A stretch of DNA of 64,000 nt from Hortaea werneckii (lineage: Eukaryota > Ascomycota > Dothideomycetes > Mycosphaerellales > Teratosphaeriaceae), in assembly GCA_037044905.1 (NCBI GenBank), contig JBAOKB010000143.1:1-64000 (forward strand), written 5' to 3'. Position numbers and translations under genes: made by a program. Position 1 is the stretch's first letter; every line of letters begins with the position of its first letter. Below are positions 54,986-64,000 of this stretch, piece after piece. The notes beneath the pieces are model-generated. The model made no database searches, was not told the DNA's origin, and saw only the letters and a program-made list of their open reading frames with translations.

Positions 54986-55704
54986 TCACGGCGCGTAGAC
55001 CTGCTTATCATCCGAGTAAGGCTCCTCGCGGATCCCGTTCTTGTCGATGACCTTGACGAGGACGCCCTTGAAGTCGATGGGTAACCGCCTCTTCAGCTCA
55101 TCCGTGCACATCCTCAGGATCTTCATGCCTTGCTCCAGGGTGATATCGGGGTGGTGGTGCTTATCGAGGGTAGATAGACAGTAGTACTGGGCGTAGCCGT
55201 GCGCGGCGTACGGGACGGGGGCGGAGGAGGCGAGGTAGTCGATCCAGTAGAGTTCGGGCTTGTCTTTGATGGGGTCGTAGCCGCCCATCAGGAGGTTGAC
55301 GGTGTAAGGGTTCCGGGATCGGAGGGACTTGGCCAGCTCGGAGCGGACGAAGGAGGAGACTTCGTAGGGGGAGAGGTCGAGGCCGTTGCGCATGCTGTAG
55401 AGCTGGATGTTGGCTTGGATGTACTCGGCGAATTGCACTATCGACAACATTAGCTATATCCCTGGCTTTCCATGGAGTACATGTGGATATACCTGTATCG
55501 CCTGGCTCTCCACTGAATGCCATCAGGGTCTGCTTGTTGAGTTGCCTCGTCTTGTCATCGTTGCTCTTCAGGATGGAGGCACCTCGCATCGCCGCTTTGG
55601 ATGAGGCGACGATGCAGAAGTCCTTGCCCGTGATTCCTAGTAGAACCTCCCTGTTGGAACAGATTAGCCGGTGCAATTAGAAGTTGCTATAGATGCACTC
55701 ACAT
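54986..55704 (-). CDS. PRE1: 20S proteasome subunit beta4, start codon split by an intron
   Basis: Three exons, 5' to 3': 55704-55703 (AT), 55650-55493 and 55437-54986, giving 203 aa. The initiator is AT|G: after the AT comes a good donor (GTGAGT), a CTAAT branch site and CAACAG acceptor, and the next exon starts with G. The product begins MEVLLGITGKDFCIVASSKA, the expected beta4 N-terminus. The second junction restores SGEPGDTVQFAEYIQAN. Seen: NLLMGGYD, ELYWIDYLAS and YYCLSTLDKHHHPDIT. Known: beta4 is a non-catalytic subunit of the inner rings with no propeptide; yeast Pre1 is 198 aa. No other in-frame ATG lies near, and the residues in front of the exon-2 acceptor do not resemble the family. 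It is divergent from SWS2. Confidence 0.93.
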
Positions 55705-55936
55705 GTTGTTTGATTATGTGTTTGGTGGTTAGTTGAGATGTGTCGCGAGGCACAAGTGTTTGAGGTCACATACTAAGCTCCAGGCAGCTTGAGGTGACGA
55801 AGGTCGGATGGCAGGTCTGCCGAGCCGACAACCTCCAACAGCGCAGCCCGGGGAAGATCAGCGACGCTGCATTGCGCAGAACTTCCTACATTACGACTTC
55901 AATCGAACTCTCTACACCTGCCTCACCACCGCAATC
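55705..55936. promoter_or_regulatory. Divergent promoter, PRE1 / SWS2
   Basis: 232 bp shared by two genes that both carry an intron at the start codon. No TATA box stands out. Housekeeping co-regulation is plausible but not shown. Confidence 0.55.
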
Positions 55937-56405
55937 ATGGTATATACCACGCGCACATACATGCAAGATCTATACTGATCATCCCAGGTTTTCATCTTCG
56001 GCGTCAACTTCCCCGAACACCAACTCGTCTCGCGCTCGCTCAAGTCCTTCTACGGCATCGGACCCGACGTATGCACGAAACTGATGTCGAAATTCCACAT
56101 CCACCAGACAGCCAAGATCGGGGCGTTAGGAGACCGACAGATCAACGACCTGGCGGCGGAGCTGAGTACGATGACGCTGGAGAACGACCTCCGGCGGCAG
56201 CTGCAGGAGAACATCAAGCGGTTACGAGACATGGGGACTTACCGGGGGAGGCGACATGCGATGAGTTTGCCGGTGCGGGGACAGAATACACGGTCACAGG
56301 TGAGTCAGAGGGTTTGGATGTATGCGAGGCAGCGACAAGTGGTGCTGAGACGACTTACAGATCATGACGGCGCGGAAACTGAACCGGGTGGAGAGGAGAG
56401 GCTAG
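55937..56405 (+). CDS. SWS2: Mitochondrial small-subunit ribosomal protein uS13m; first coding exon is ATG alone
   Basis: Three exons: 55937-55939 (ATG only), 55988-56299 and 56361-56405, giving 119 aa. The donor after ATG is GTATAT and the acceptor is CATCCCAG; joined, the start reads MVFIFGVNFPEHQLVSRSLK. Seen: helix-two-turn-helix core FYGIGPDVCTKLMSKFHIH, then a basic C-terminus with MGTYRGRRHAMSLPVRGQNTRSQ and, after the last intron, IMTARKLNRVERRG, which is diagnostic of uS13. Known: uS13 lies in the head of the small subunit and touches the P-site tRNA and the large subunit; the short form fits the mitochondrial Sws2. A further intron of 61 bp precedes the last 15 codons. Confidence 0.93.
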
Positions 56406-57285
56406 CCGGACTCCGCTCTAACCGCCTTTCTTTTCTGTTCTCTGTATTCTTTAGCGAGCATTATTGGGGCGGCGCAGCCCAGGTAGTCACGATACCCTGT
56501 ACCATAGACGAGAGCGCGCGCCGCGAACCACCACGAACTTCTTTCACAACACCATGAATCGGATTTCCGTGGGCTCAGAGATGACTTATGCGCCTGTGGC
56601 TTTCTGTTCATTACTCAGAACCGACGAACCAGCGTCGAATTTTCTCCGCTTATTTAGTCTATCTCGCGCGTGAGTCTTGCTCTCCATACAAGGAAACAAG
56701 CAACCCCGCCATCCCATGCGCTCGCTATGCTCATACCAAAATGAAAGTAGGCTTGGACACGAAGACTCCAAGCCTCCATGTCTCATAGGTCAGCCAATGA
56801 GCCGACAATTTTTGCCAGTCTCAGCCCTTGATCCCAGCTTCCTCCTTCCCTGACGCCTAAATAACAAACACAGTACGCAATGCATCCATCCTCCCTTGCA
56901 AACCGCAGCGGCCCAAATACCCGAATCAGAAACAATGTCTGCCTGATGTCCCCTCCAATCGCTATGCGTCATTCCAGCCGTGACGGAAAAACCTCGTGAG
57001 AGCATGAGTAAACCTCTAGTCGCCATGACAATAGGAAAGACAGAAGAGAAACCCCATTGACGCCTGATGAACGATGCACATCGTCTTCGACCCGCTTCTC
57101 GGTCCACGTGTGGCAAGTGAGCCACGTCAACAATGTGACGCGCCCCCTCAATTGCACACGCGTGTGTGGTCACATTCTCAGTAGCCTAATCCAAAGAGTC
57201 AGATGATGGTCTCTCTCAAACAGGCAGCACCGAAACCCCCGACAAAATATAAGAACCACCCCATCCCCCAGTCTTCATTCAAGTA
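56406..57285. other. Gap between SWS2 and the PQPR-repeat gene
   Basis: 880 bp between two genes that end here. No supported gene; ORFs at 56790-57173 on the minus strand overlap in two frames and lack features. Confidence 0.5.
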
Positions 57286-57717
57286 CTAACCTGGATCTCT
57301 CGGCTGCCGCGCCAGGCAACGAGCAAACCGCCGCCCTCCCTCGCGCGGCTGCGGCGGTCGCGGTTCACGGGGAGGCTTTGGTCCACCGCCTCCACAGACT
57401 TGTGCGGCTGGCACTTCACACCCGTCGATGCCGACTAACGCATACCGGCCATTGCCCGGGTCCCGGGGTTGCGGGTCCACACGCATTCGACGACCGTTCC
57501 CTGGATCGCGGGGTTGGGGTCCATCGTTGCCGCCAGTGGCAGCGGCGGCGAAGCAAGCGTTGGGGATTCGACTGCAGCCGTCGTCACGGGGTTGGACGGG
57601 CTTGGGGGGACGAGGGCGATTGGGGGACTTGAAGGTGGAACCGTTGCCTGGTTCACGGGGTTGAGGGTCGATGAGGCCGGCGTAGTGGGCCGGAGTCCAT
57701 GGCAGGCTGCGTGTCAT
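57286..57717 (-). CDS. Orphan proline/arginine/glycine-rich protein with PQPR(D/E)PGNG repeats
   Basis: 143 aa, ATG at 57717 (MTRSLPWTPAHYAG). I do not recognise a family. Seen: three units DPQPREPGNG / GPQPRDPGNG / DPQPRDPGNG plus related QPRDDG, PQPREGG and a C-terminal QPRDPG; two DGC-x(3,5)-P-x-A-x-C segments (DGCSRIPNAC and DGCEVPAAQVC); no signal peptide or membrane segment. Upstream (57718-57860, read on the minus strand) is a CA-rich leader without ATG and a TTAAATA box, as in a strongly expressed fungal gene. The stop lies in CCAGGTTAGT, which is also a good splice donor, so the gene might continue in a further exon. The opposite strand is also open across part of this stretch, so the call is moderate. 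Confidence 0.5.
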   Translation of the reverse strand: MTRSLPWTPAHYAGLIDPQPREPGNGSTFKSPNRPRPPKPVQPRDDGCSRIPNACFAAAATGGNDGPQPRDPGNGRRMRVDPQPRDPGNGRYALVGIDGCEVPAAQVCGGGGPKPPREPRPPQPREGGRRFARCLARQPRDPG

Positions 57718-59639
57718 GGTCTTGGTAATGTATTCGGACGTTGCGGGTGTCGATAGGGTTTTCCTCAGGTGATTGATGTGCGTTTGGTGTAAGGCTGGTA
57801 CGTTGCGATGATGAGTGTCTTTGAAGTGTATAAGAATAGAATGACTTTGATCAGAATGGAAGGACGTAGTGTATTTAAGTTCTTTCGACAGTAGGGGAGT
57901 GAAATGAACAAAGGGGACGACAGGTGAAGAAAGTCTTAAGCCATGCAGGAAGCGTGACTGTGCATTACCTGAACCCTTTTCCCTCGCCGCCCCGGTAGGC
58001 AGTTGGAGTCACGTTGGCCTAACATCTGCCTAGGCGGACAGCCAATGGGCTGTGCCAGGCGGCGAGCGGCGGCGACCTCGAAGAGAAGGGCAGTGCGATG
58101 TTAGGGAAGAGAGAAGGGCCACCAGAGAGAGACGCCGCCCTTTCCAATTCTGCCTGGGGACCAGACATCATAGCCACCCTGTCCCGAGGAGTCATCAGGC
58201 AGGCCTTGTTACTTCCAACCCGCACCAGAGAACGCATCTGCGCGAAAGGCACATGTCGGACAGTGCGATTCAATGGCGGCAGTTTGAGGAAAGGGTGGCA
58301 AAACCAATCACTAACCCCCACTAGCCGTATAGGAAATAGGGAAAGATTGGATCTAGGCAGCGTGAAGATAGCAAAGAGTAACATGGGTCAGTCAACCTTA
58401 GCGGCCCGGGGCATCTCTGTCCTGGGATGACTGGGACTGAGCCTCCTTCATTGGCGGAGGCGCGGTCGCGAGCTGAAGGCCGCCCGTGTTGTTTGTGGGA
58501 ACGGTTCAAGGTTCAGCACGGGATATCGGCTGCCTCAGTCCCAGTAGTAGTGGAGGCTTCAGGGTTGGTAGATGCCTGGAGGATTGGGAGCCTAGGTAGG
58601 TTTTCCCGGGTGTAAGGCAGTCGCGCGCGGCCGTCCCGAGATCCTTCTGGGGACACCGAAGATTGTCATTAATTATGACTGCATATGCTATACAGACAGA
58701 TATTCGCCAGCCGAACTCTCTGACAGGTAGGTTTGAAAGGCATCGTGATTCACAGCGATCGGGGAGTGGCTCAGCGCACAGGTGAAGTTCACCGGTCGTC
58801 AGGCACGGGCCTTGCGGGAGATCCGGAGCATGTTCCGCGTGCCAAGGCGAATCTTGATGAATGCTGCTCGAGTTGCTTTGACGATGGAACACGGCCACCT
58901 ACACGACCCATTCCCAGCAGACGGGTAAATTGGCCGACTCGGTTCCTACCATCCTCCAGCTACGCACGGAGTGTTGGTGTATTCGTCACATAAAATAAGA
59001 AAGAAAACCAACAGACGTTTCGCAAAGCTGAAACTTTCCTTGAGACGGATCACAGTTTCTCGAAGGAGCTGGCTGAGCATCTTGGGCTGAACCGAGCTGC
59101 GCCTTCTTTAGAAAAGCGATCTCAGAATTGAAACCCTCTTGATCCTCCCCCGCCCCCCACCTGACTCCGAAAATCAGAATCAAATGATATCAGTCATTTT
59201 ACCTAGCTCAGTAGCTACGCCTCCTGGAACGCGGCCGGGTAAGCCTCACGGCGGCGGGAGGAGGCATTTCGACGTCAGTCGCTCCTCAAGGCTGATGACA
59301 CGCCTTGTCGCCTGCAGACATGCAGGGCAACCGCAGAGCCTCGCTTTCACTTGGGAGACCACGCGAATGCGAAAGCAATTCTACAGACATCTGCCTTATC
59401 TACGGGCTGAGCGACATAGCCAGAGAGACATGTACCGTACGTACCTGTCACCTTTTCCGGCGCGATGAGTCACGAGACTGTGATTGAACGTGGTCATGCG
59501 CTTTCTGTACAACATTTACCGGAATCTAGCATAGCAAGCATAGCACCGCGGAACGCGGGCCAGAGTCCTTTGAATACGGAGTGCCCGATCAAGACCTTAA
59601 TTATGCCGTCCGCCCAAACGAAATACTTCGTCGGTCCAA
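57718..59639. other. Long gap upstream of the PQPR-repeat gene
   Basis: 1.9 kb. The first 160 bp hold the likely promoter and leader of the minus-strand orphan gene (TATA-like TTAAATA at about 57872-57878). The rest (57.9-59.6 kb) has only short overlapping ORFs and the 3' flank of the M16 protease gene. Nothing else is supported. Confidence 0.5.
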
Positions 59640-62600
59640 TCATGCCTCGTCTTCATCATCGTCATCATCGTCGTCGTCTTCGCTGTCATCTTCCTCATCA
59701 TCCTCCTCCTCACTATCCGTGTCATCGTCATCCTCCCCCTCCATAGCCTTCAACCCGTAATCATCCTGGAAATCCTCCAGCGGCTTCACCTCCGGGTTAA
59801 AGCCCAGCTTCCGGAACCTCTCTTCCAGATTCTCCTGCATAATCTGCGCACAGGTGACGATCAGAATCCCGCTCTGGGGCGTGAAGGCCGGGACCATGTA
59901 CTTGGTCATAGCCGCTCTGACCTGCTCCGGCGTGACCTGGCGGACCTTGGACAGCATCTGGTGGTTCCAGTCCTTGGCAATGCCGCGGATGACCTGGTTG
60001 ATAAAGCTGCCGGAAGCGGCGGTGGCCATGGTAGGCTGCTCGTTGGCCATGTTCAAGACGATCTCGCTGATTGCGCCTTCGAGGGCGAGCTTGTCCAGAG
60101 GGATGCTGCCGCTGGCATAGCCCTCGACCTGCTCCTTGGACACGGAGAAGGCCTTGTAGGCGTCGGGGGAGCGGTAGATGCGGTATGACAGCATGCCCGA
60201 GTCGACGTTGACCCTCCAGCCCGTGCCGTATGCAAGACCAGTCCCGCGTACTGCGGCCCATAGAGGCCCTTCGACGGCATCCATGTATGTAGCAGCTACT
60301 GTGAGCGCAGGCAAGTCAGGATGATCATATGATTCTGGCGCCTTTGTCGCAAGTAGTCCGTAAGATGAATCGATCGCTCCGATCGGTACGATGTACGCAG
60401 CGTTCCCCGGCTTCTTACCAAGGTCGCTGAGATTAGCCTTACGATCAGGCAATGGCTCAATGGTCTTGCTCATGTCGAGCCCGTTGGTCAAGACCCTCCA
60501 CGCAGTCACCGGCCTCTGCAAATTCTTGACGACGTCGGCCGCAACGTAGACTCGGAAGTTCTCCGGCCTATGCAGAGCATTGCAGAGCCTGGTGAACTTT
60601 TCAACCACAGCCTCCGGCTCCCGCTTCAGCATCTTCTTAGTGCGCTTCAGGTACAGCGACTTGGACAACGTCGACCGGGCCCGTTCACTAGAAGATTGCT
60701 TGTACTGGATCATGGCCATAACGGCAGCTGCCATGCTGTCGCCCTCTCTCTTCTCCTCGGGCAGGTCGGCCAAGATCTTAGTCAGAGACGCATGCAAACG
60801 TACCGGGTCATGGATCGCATCGAACAGCAAAGTACGGATCCAGCCGATGACGGCCTCGTAGCGATCGGTTTCCGCCTCGAAAGCAATGGAAATCATCTCC
60901 GGGTTCCCACGCTGAGTGTCCAACGCATAATCGACAGTCTCGCGCTCCAGGTCAAGGACGACATCTTCGAATTTCACGCGCTGAGCATTGCGCATTACGG
61001 GAGTGGTGAAGAAGTTCATGACGTACAATCCAAGCAGGGGCTTCAAATCGGTTGGTACGGCGCTTGTGCTGATTGCAAGTTTGACGCGGACGAAGTTCGA
61101 GGGGATATGTTCGAAGTGGATGAACAGGGGCGATCCGTCGTCATCCCTATCGATGGCCTGTTGAGCAGCATTCGACAGCTGACCCTGCTCCCGAGCCGCT
61201 CCAGCTCGAGCAGTCTCCGTAGTGATGAAGCGGATTGAGTCGGTGGACGGGATAGGCCATTTTTCCAGAAGATCCTGTGGGACGGGCTTGTTGTTTTCAT
61301 CTTGCGCGTGCTGGAGCTTCTCGGCTAGTTTCCTAAGACCTTCCTCTCCCAGCTTTTCTTGCTGTGCCTTCACCCGAGCCTTCTCCTCCTCCCTCATCTT
61401 CTTCGATAGTGCTTTGGAAGGCTCGGCCAGGACAGACACATGATTAGCATCAGCCAGCCACTTGCTCAGATATTCTCGCCATTGCTTTTCGCTCCATTGC
61501 TCCAACTCCTCATATTCAGAAAGATCCTTCAGCGTCTGCAAGTCTTCACCAGTTCGACGTCCGAATAGATGATCGTCGATTACGATCGTGGAGAAAAGGC
61601 TACCAGCGTTCTCTGATCTTGAAACGACCATGCGGCGAAGTCGCTTGATGCAGTCTTGCATGTATGACATGTTAATCGGCTCGCTAGCGACTTCTTTCAA
61701 GAGATTCATAAAGCGTTGCTCAACCTCCTCAAGCTTCTGTGTCTCGACGGCACTTAGGATGAACGAGATCGTCATGTCCGGTCTGAACTCCATGTCAGCT
61801 TGGACCATACTGCATAACTGTTCCTTTTCGACCAGTGTGTTTTCAACAACGGAAACCGGAGAGCCCGCGAGATAATGAATAAGTACACTCAAGGCAGACA
61901 CTGGAAGGTGTTCATTGTACTTCGGTCCAAAGAATCCAATGGTGATCTCGCCCACGGATTCGTCCGCCTCAGGGAACTGCACTTTCTTGACAATCGATTG
62001 CTTCAGAGGCGGTGTAGGCTCTGATTCAGTCCAAGGGCGCTTGAAAGGTGCGTCAACCGCTGGGACGTCCTCTAGAATGGAATCTTCGAACTGGTCCACG
62101 ATTTGAAGGAGCTCCGCGTGGTCGACTTCGCCAGAGATGACCAGTCGCAAGTTTTTCGGCTGATACATTTCTTTGTGGAAGTCTCGGATGCGGTCCGCGG
62201 ATAAAACGCGCAATTGCTCCATCATGCCGCCAGTTTCGTACCGATATCCATTGCCTTCTGGGTACATCAGGCGCTTCAACGTAAGCTCGCTAATCTCCTC
62301 AGGCATATTCTGCACTCCCTGCATCTCCGAGTAGACGACACCTGCATCATTGCCAGAGCCATCGACGTGGTGCACCTCGGTATAACATCCAGAATCAGTC
62401 AATGTGGGAACGATCAGATGGTCGAGGTAGACGGGCAGCATCTGTGCAAATGCATCCCATCCTGCGGTGTCCAATGTGTATGCAGTCTGGTCCGTAGCGG
62501 TCCAAGCGTTCGTCATCGAATACTGCCTGGTGGCGAGCTTGTCCAATAAGCCCTTGTAATTGTAGGCTTTTGAGCCCATGAAACAAAGGTGCTCCAAAGT

Positions 62601-62798
62601 ATGCGGTGCTCCCGAGTCATCGTGAATTTCGGTGGCAAGAGCAAAGTAACCATTCACCTTAGGACCCTTCTGATCGACAACCGCGATACGCATACCAGTG
62701 CGTGTTGACTCATACTGGGTGATTGTAATCGGGGCGTAGTCGAGGGTGAACTTTTGCACTTCGTTGAAGTGTGGCGTTCGCTCCCTCGTGGCCGGCAT
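59640..62798 (-). CDS. M16-family zinc metalloprotease (yeast YOL098C/SDD3-like)
   Basis: 1,052 aa, one exon, ATG at 62798 (MPATRERTPH). Seen: the inverted zinc motif HTLEH (H66, E69, H70), a downstream glutamate in VVYSEMQG (E158) as third ligand, M16 N- and C-terminal lobes, and a highly acidic tail (about the last 40 residues, nearly all D/E). Length and N-terminus match the cytosolic YOL098C group (1,037 aa in yeast), not the mitochondrial presequence protease, and no targeting peptide is seen. Known: M16 enzymes enclose and cut peptides in a closing chamber; the physiological substrate of this group is not settled. No neighbour gives a functional clue. Confidence 0.88.
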   Translation of the reverse strand: MPATRERTPHFNEVQKFTLDYAPITITQYESTRTGMRIAVVDQKGPKVNGYFALATEIHDDSGAPHTLEHLCFMGSKAYNYKGLLDKLATRQYSMTNAWTATDQTAYTLDTAGWDAFAQMLPVYLDHLIVPTLTDSGCYTEVHHVDGSGNDAGVVYSEMQGVQNMPEEISELTLKRLMYPEGNGYRYETGGMMEQLRVLSADRIRDFHKEMYQPKNLRLVISGEVDHAELLQIVDQFEDSILEDVPAVDAPFKRPWTESEPTPPLKQSIVKKVQFPEADESVGEITIGFFGPKYNEHLPVSALSVLIHYLAGSPVSVVENTLVEKEQLCSMVQADMEFRPDMTISFILSAVETQKLEEVEQRFMNLLKEVASEPINMSYMQDCIKRLRRMVVSRSENAGSLFSTIVIDDHLFGRRTGEDLQTLKDLSEYEELEQWSEKQWREYLSKWLADANHVSVLAEPSKALSKKMREEEKARVKAQQEKLGEEGLRKLAEKLQHAQDENNKPVPQDLLEKWPIPSTDSIRFITTETARAGAAREQGQLSNAAQQAIDRDDDGSPLFIHFEHIPSNFVRVKLAISTSAVPTDLKPLLGLYVMNFFTTPVMRNAQRVKFEDVVLDLERETVDYALDTQRGNPEMISIAFEAETDRYEAVIGWIRTLLFDAIHDPVRLHASLTKILADLPEEKREGDSMAAAVMAMIQYKQSSSERARSTLSKSLYLKRTKKMLKREPEAVVEKFTRLCNALHRPENFRVYVAADVVKNLQRPVTAWRVLTNGLDMSKTIEPLPDRKANLSDLGKKPGNAAYIVPIGAIDSSYGLLATKAPESYDHPDLPALTVAATYMDAVEGPLWAAVRGTGLAYGTGWRVNVDSGMLSYRIYRSPDAYKAFSVSKEQVEGYASGSIPLDKLALEGAISEIVLNMANEQPTMATAASGSFINQVIRGIAKDWNHQMLSKVRQVTPEQVRAAMTKYMVPAFTPQSGILIVTCAQIMQENLEERFRKLGFNPEVKPLEDFQDDYGLKAMEGEDDDDTDSEEEDDEEDDSEDDDDDDDDEDEA

Positions 62799-64000
62799 TC
62801 TAAAGACGTCCCAGACGACGAGGACGGGAAGCCCGAGAAGATAGAAGGCTATCAGAGCTCAATAGCTGTGGCTTTCTGGGTCGAGAGACAAGGTTTCTGC
62901 CCACTAGTCAAGACTTTGTTCTCAGATGATGATCAGGTCGGTCAGATAGTCGTATCCAGCGGAGCGGGGTCGATGGATCAGGCCACAAGTGTGTAGGCCA
63001 GCACTTGGTTGTCAGCCTAATTCAATCCGGAGTGGTGCACTACTTTCATGCACCTGATCGCCGGGAATTTGCAATCCGGGTGGGTTAAGGATCCCAGAAT
63101 GGTGTTGGTGAGGCGCTTCAGCACTGGGCTGACTACATCTGGGAGCGCTGGCCAATCGCATTTACTTCAGATCTGCATAGATTTTACGCATTGACATGCC
63201 TCAGGCAGATGCGGCGCGACAAGCTCCACCTCAGGGCTGGAGCTGGAGCTGGAGCCGTTTCATCGCTTCCAGTCTGTACTGTACGGTACCTAAACCCGCC
63301 CTTAAAGGTGATAGGCTGCTACATGTGAAGCACATCCCAATTGGCGACACAAGACACTTCTCTACTCCTGCGACAATCACTACTGCTCCTTCCAGCTAGG
63401 TAGACATGGAGTCACCATGGAATATTAGGCAAAGATTGATGAAAATTCCAAGGTTCATCCAATTGAATTTGATCGCGGCGGACAGTGACGTCAAGGTATA
63501 TAGGAAGCCGACTCCAGGCTGGAAGCGTCCGAAGCCACGAAAGCTCGGGAGTCGTCGCTTCTGTCGGATGCGGATGCGGATGCGGATGGGAGAGGCTGCT
63601 CGCTGCCAATGCGCACCAACAGCCCGCGTACCTCAGGAACGGTAGGCTTAGCAATTCTCTCATATCGACCACCCCTTCGCTTATCCTCCAGCCCCCTTCC
63701 CAACTCTCTTACCTTACAGCTATCCTTTCTTGCCATTGTCGTCCAGTCTGAGCCCGAAACACAAAACATCTGGCAATCTCCGTGTAGAATCACCGGTACA
63801 TGGCCGCAGCGACACTTGCGCATCGCCGCGCATAAGCGAGAGAGACAACGCGATTGCGACGATGGAAACGAGGGAAGGACGACCGTGAGCTGAATCCGCG
63901 CGCAACACCCGCCTGTCACCACTGCATCTATCGATCGGCCACGCATCGATCGACCGACCACCTGGTACTGCGCAAACAGTCGACCGATCGACAGTGCCTA
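62799..64000. other. Right-hand end, no supported gene
   Basis: 1.2 kb of normal composition: the M16 promoter, then sequence with short overlapping ORFs on both strands. Small runs of GCTGGA (about 63236-63255) and ATGCGG (about 63565-63588) are simple repeats. The last 80 bp are rich in CGATCGA palindromes. Confidence 0.5.

Noticed and set aside
59205..59265. TAGCTCAGTAGC, similar to a tRNA A box
   Set aside because: No GGTTCRA B box at the right distance and no cloverleaf can be drawn.
63565..63588. ATGCGG hexamer repeat near the right end
   Set aside because: Only four units; an ordinary simple repeat with no sign of function.

Overview
The window is from a filamentous ascomycete (Pezizomycotina, probably a Dothideomycete). 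Introns are short (mostly 46-76 bp, GT-AG, with CTGAC/CTAAC-like branch sites). There is a fungal-specific sphingolipid C9-methyltransferase. Two AT-rich blocks carry the footprint of repeat-induced point mutation (RIP): CpA/TpG almost gone, TpA in excess, CpG surviving. All gene models were built by hand from reading frames and splice signals; no homology search was run.

Left end (1-7.4 kb): an intact 1,482-codon gene fuses OrsD-like zinc fingers, a segment that looks like a tyrosine-recombinase core, and a complete RecQ-type helicase. It belongs with the telomere-linked helicases of fungal subtelomeres. Behind it lie a CCCTAACCCTAA motif, clustered short direct repeats, and a 2.4-kb RIP-destroyed block that contains a 54-bp tandem repeat.

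Accessory zone (7.4-15.3 kb): a 559-aa amidase, a 117-aa cupin and a 554-aa sugar/MFS transporter. Long gene-poor gaps separate them, and two diverged copies of a short repeat flank the transporter.

Core zone (15.3-56.4 kb): mostly conserved housekeeping genes. In order: sphingolipid C9-methyltransferase, an F-box protein, RSA4 (60S assembly), MSH4 (meiotic crossover), eIF3j/HCR1, clathrin heavy chain, pyruvate carboxylase, a second RIP-like island, an HCNGP/SAP30BP-family protein, proteasome beta7 (PRE4), a 1,676-aa protein ending in an MBD4-like DNA glycosylase, UTP13 (90S processome), a COG0523 GTPase, proteasome beta4 (PRE1) and mitochondrial ribosomal protein uS13m (SWS2). Several are divergent pairs sharing short promoters. 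PRE1 and SWS2 face each other across 232 bp; one has its start codon split by an intron (AT|G) and the other has a first coding exon that is only ATG.

Right end (56.4-64 kb): a small orphan protein with repeated PQPR(D/E)PGNG units, a 1,052-aa M16 metalloprotease, and gene-poor flanks.

The best candidate for something new is the putative zinc-finger / tyrosine-recombinase / RecQ fusion next to RIP debris. It could be a mobile gene that cuts and unwinds DNA near chromosome ends. The paired start-codon introns and the PQPR-repeat orphan come next.
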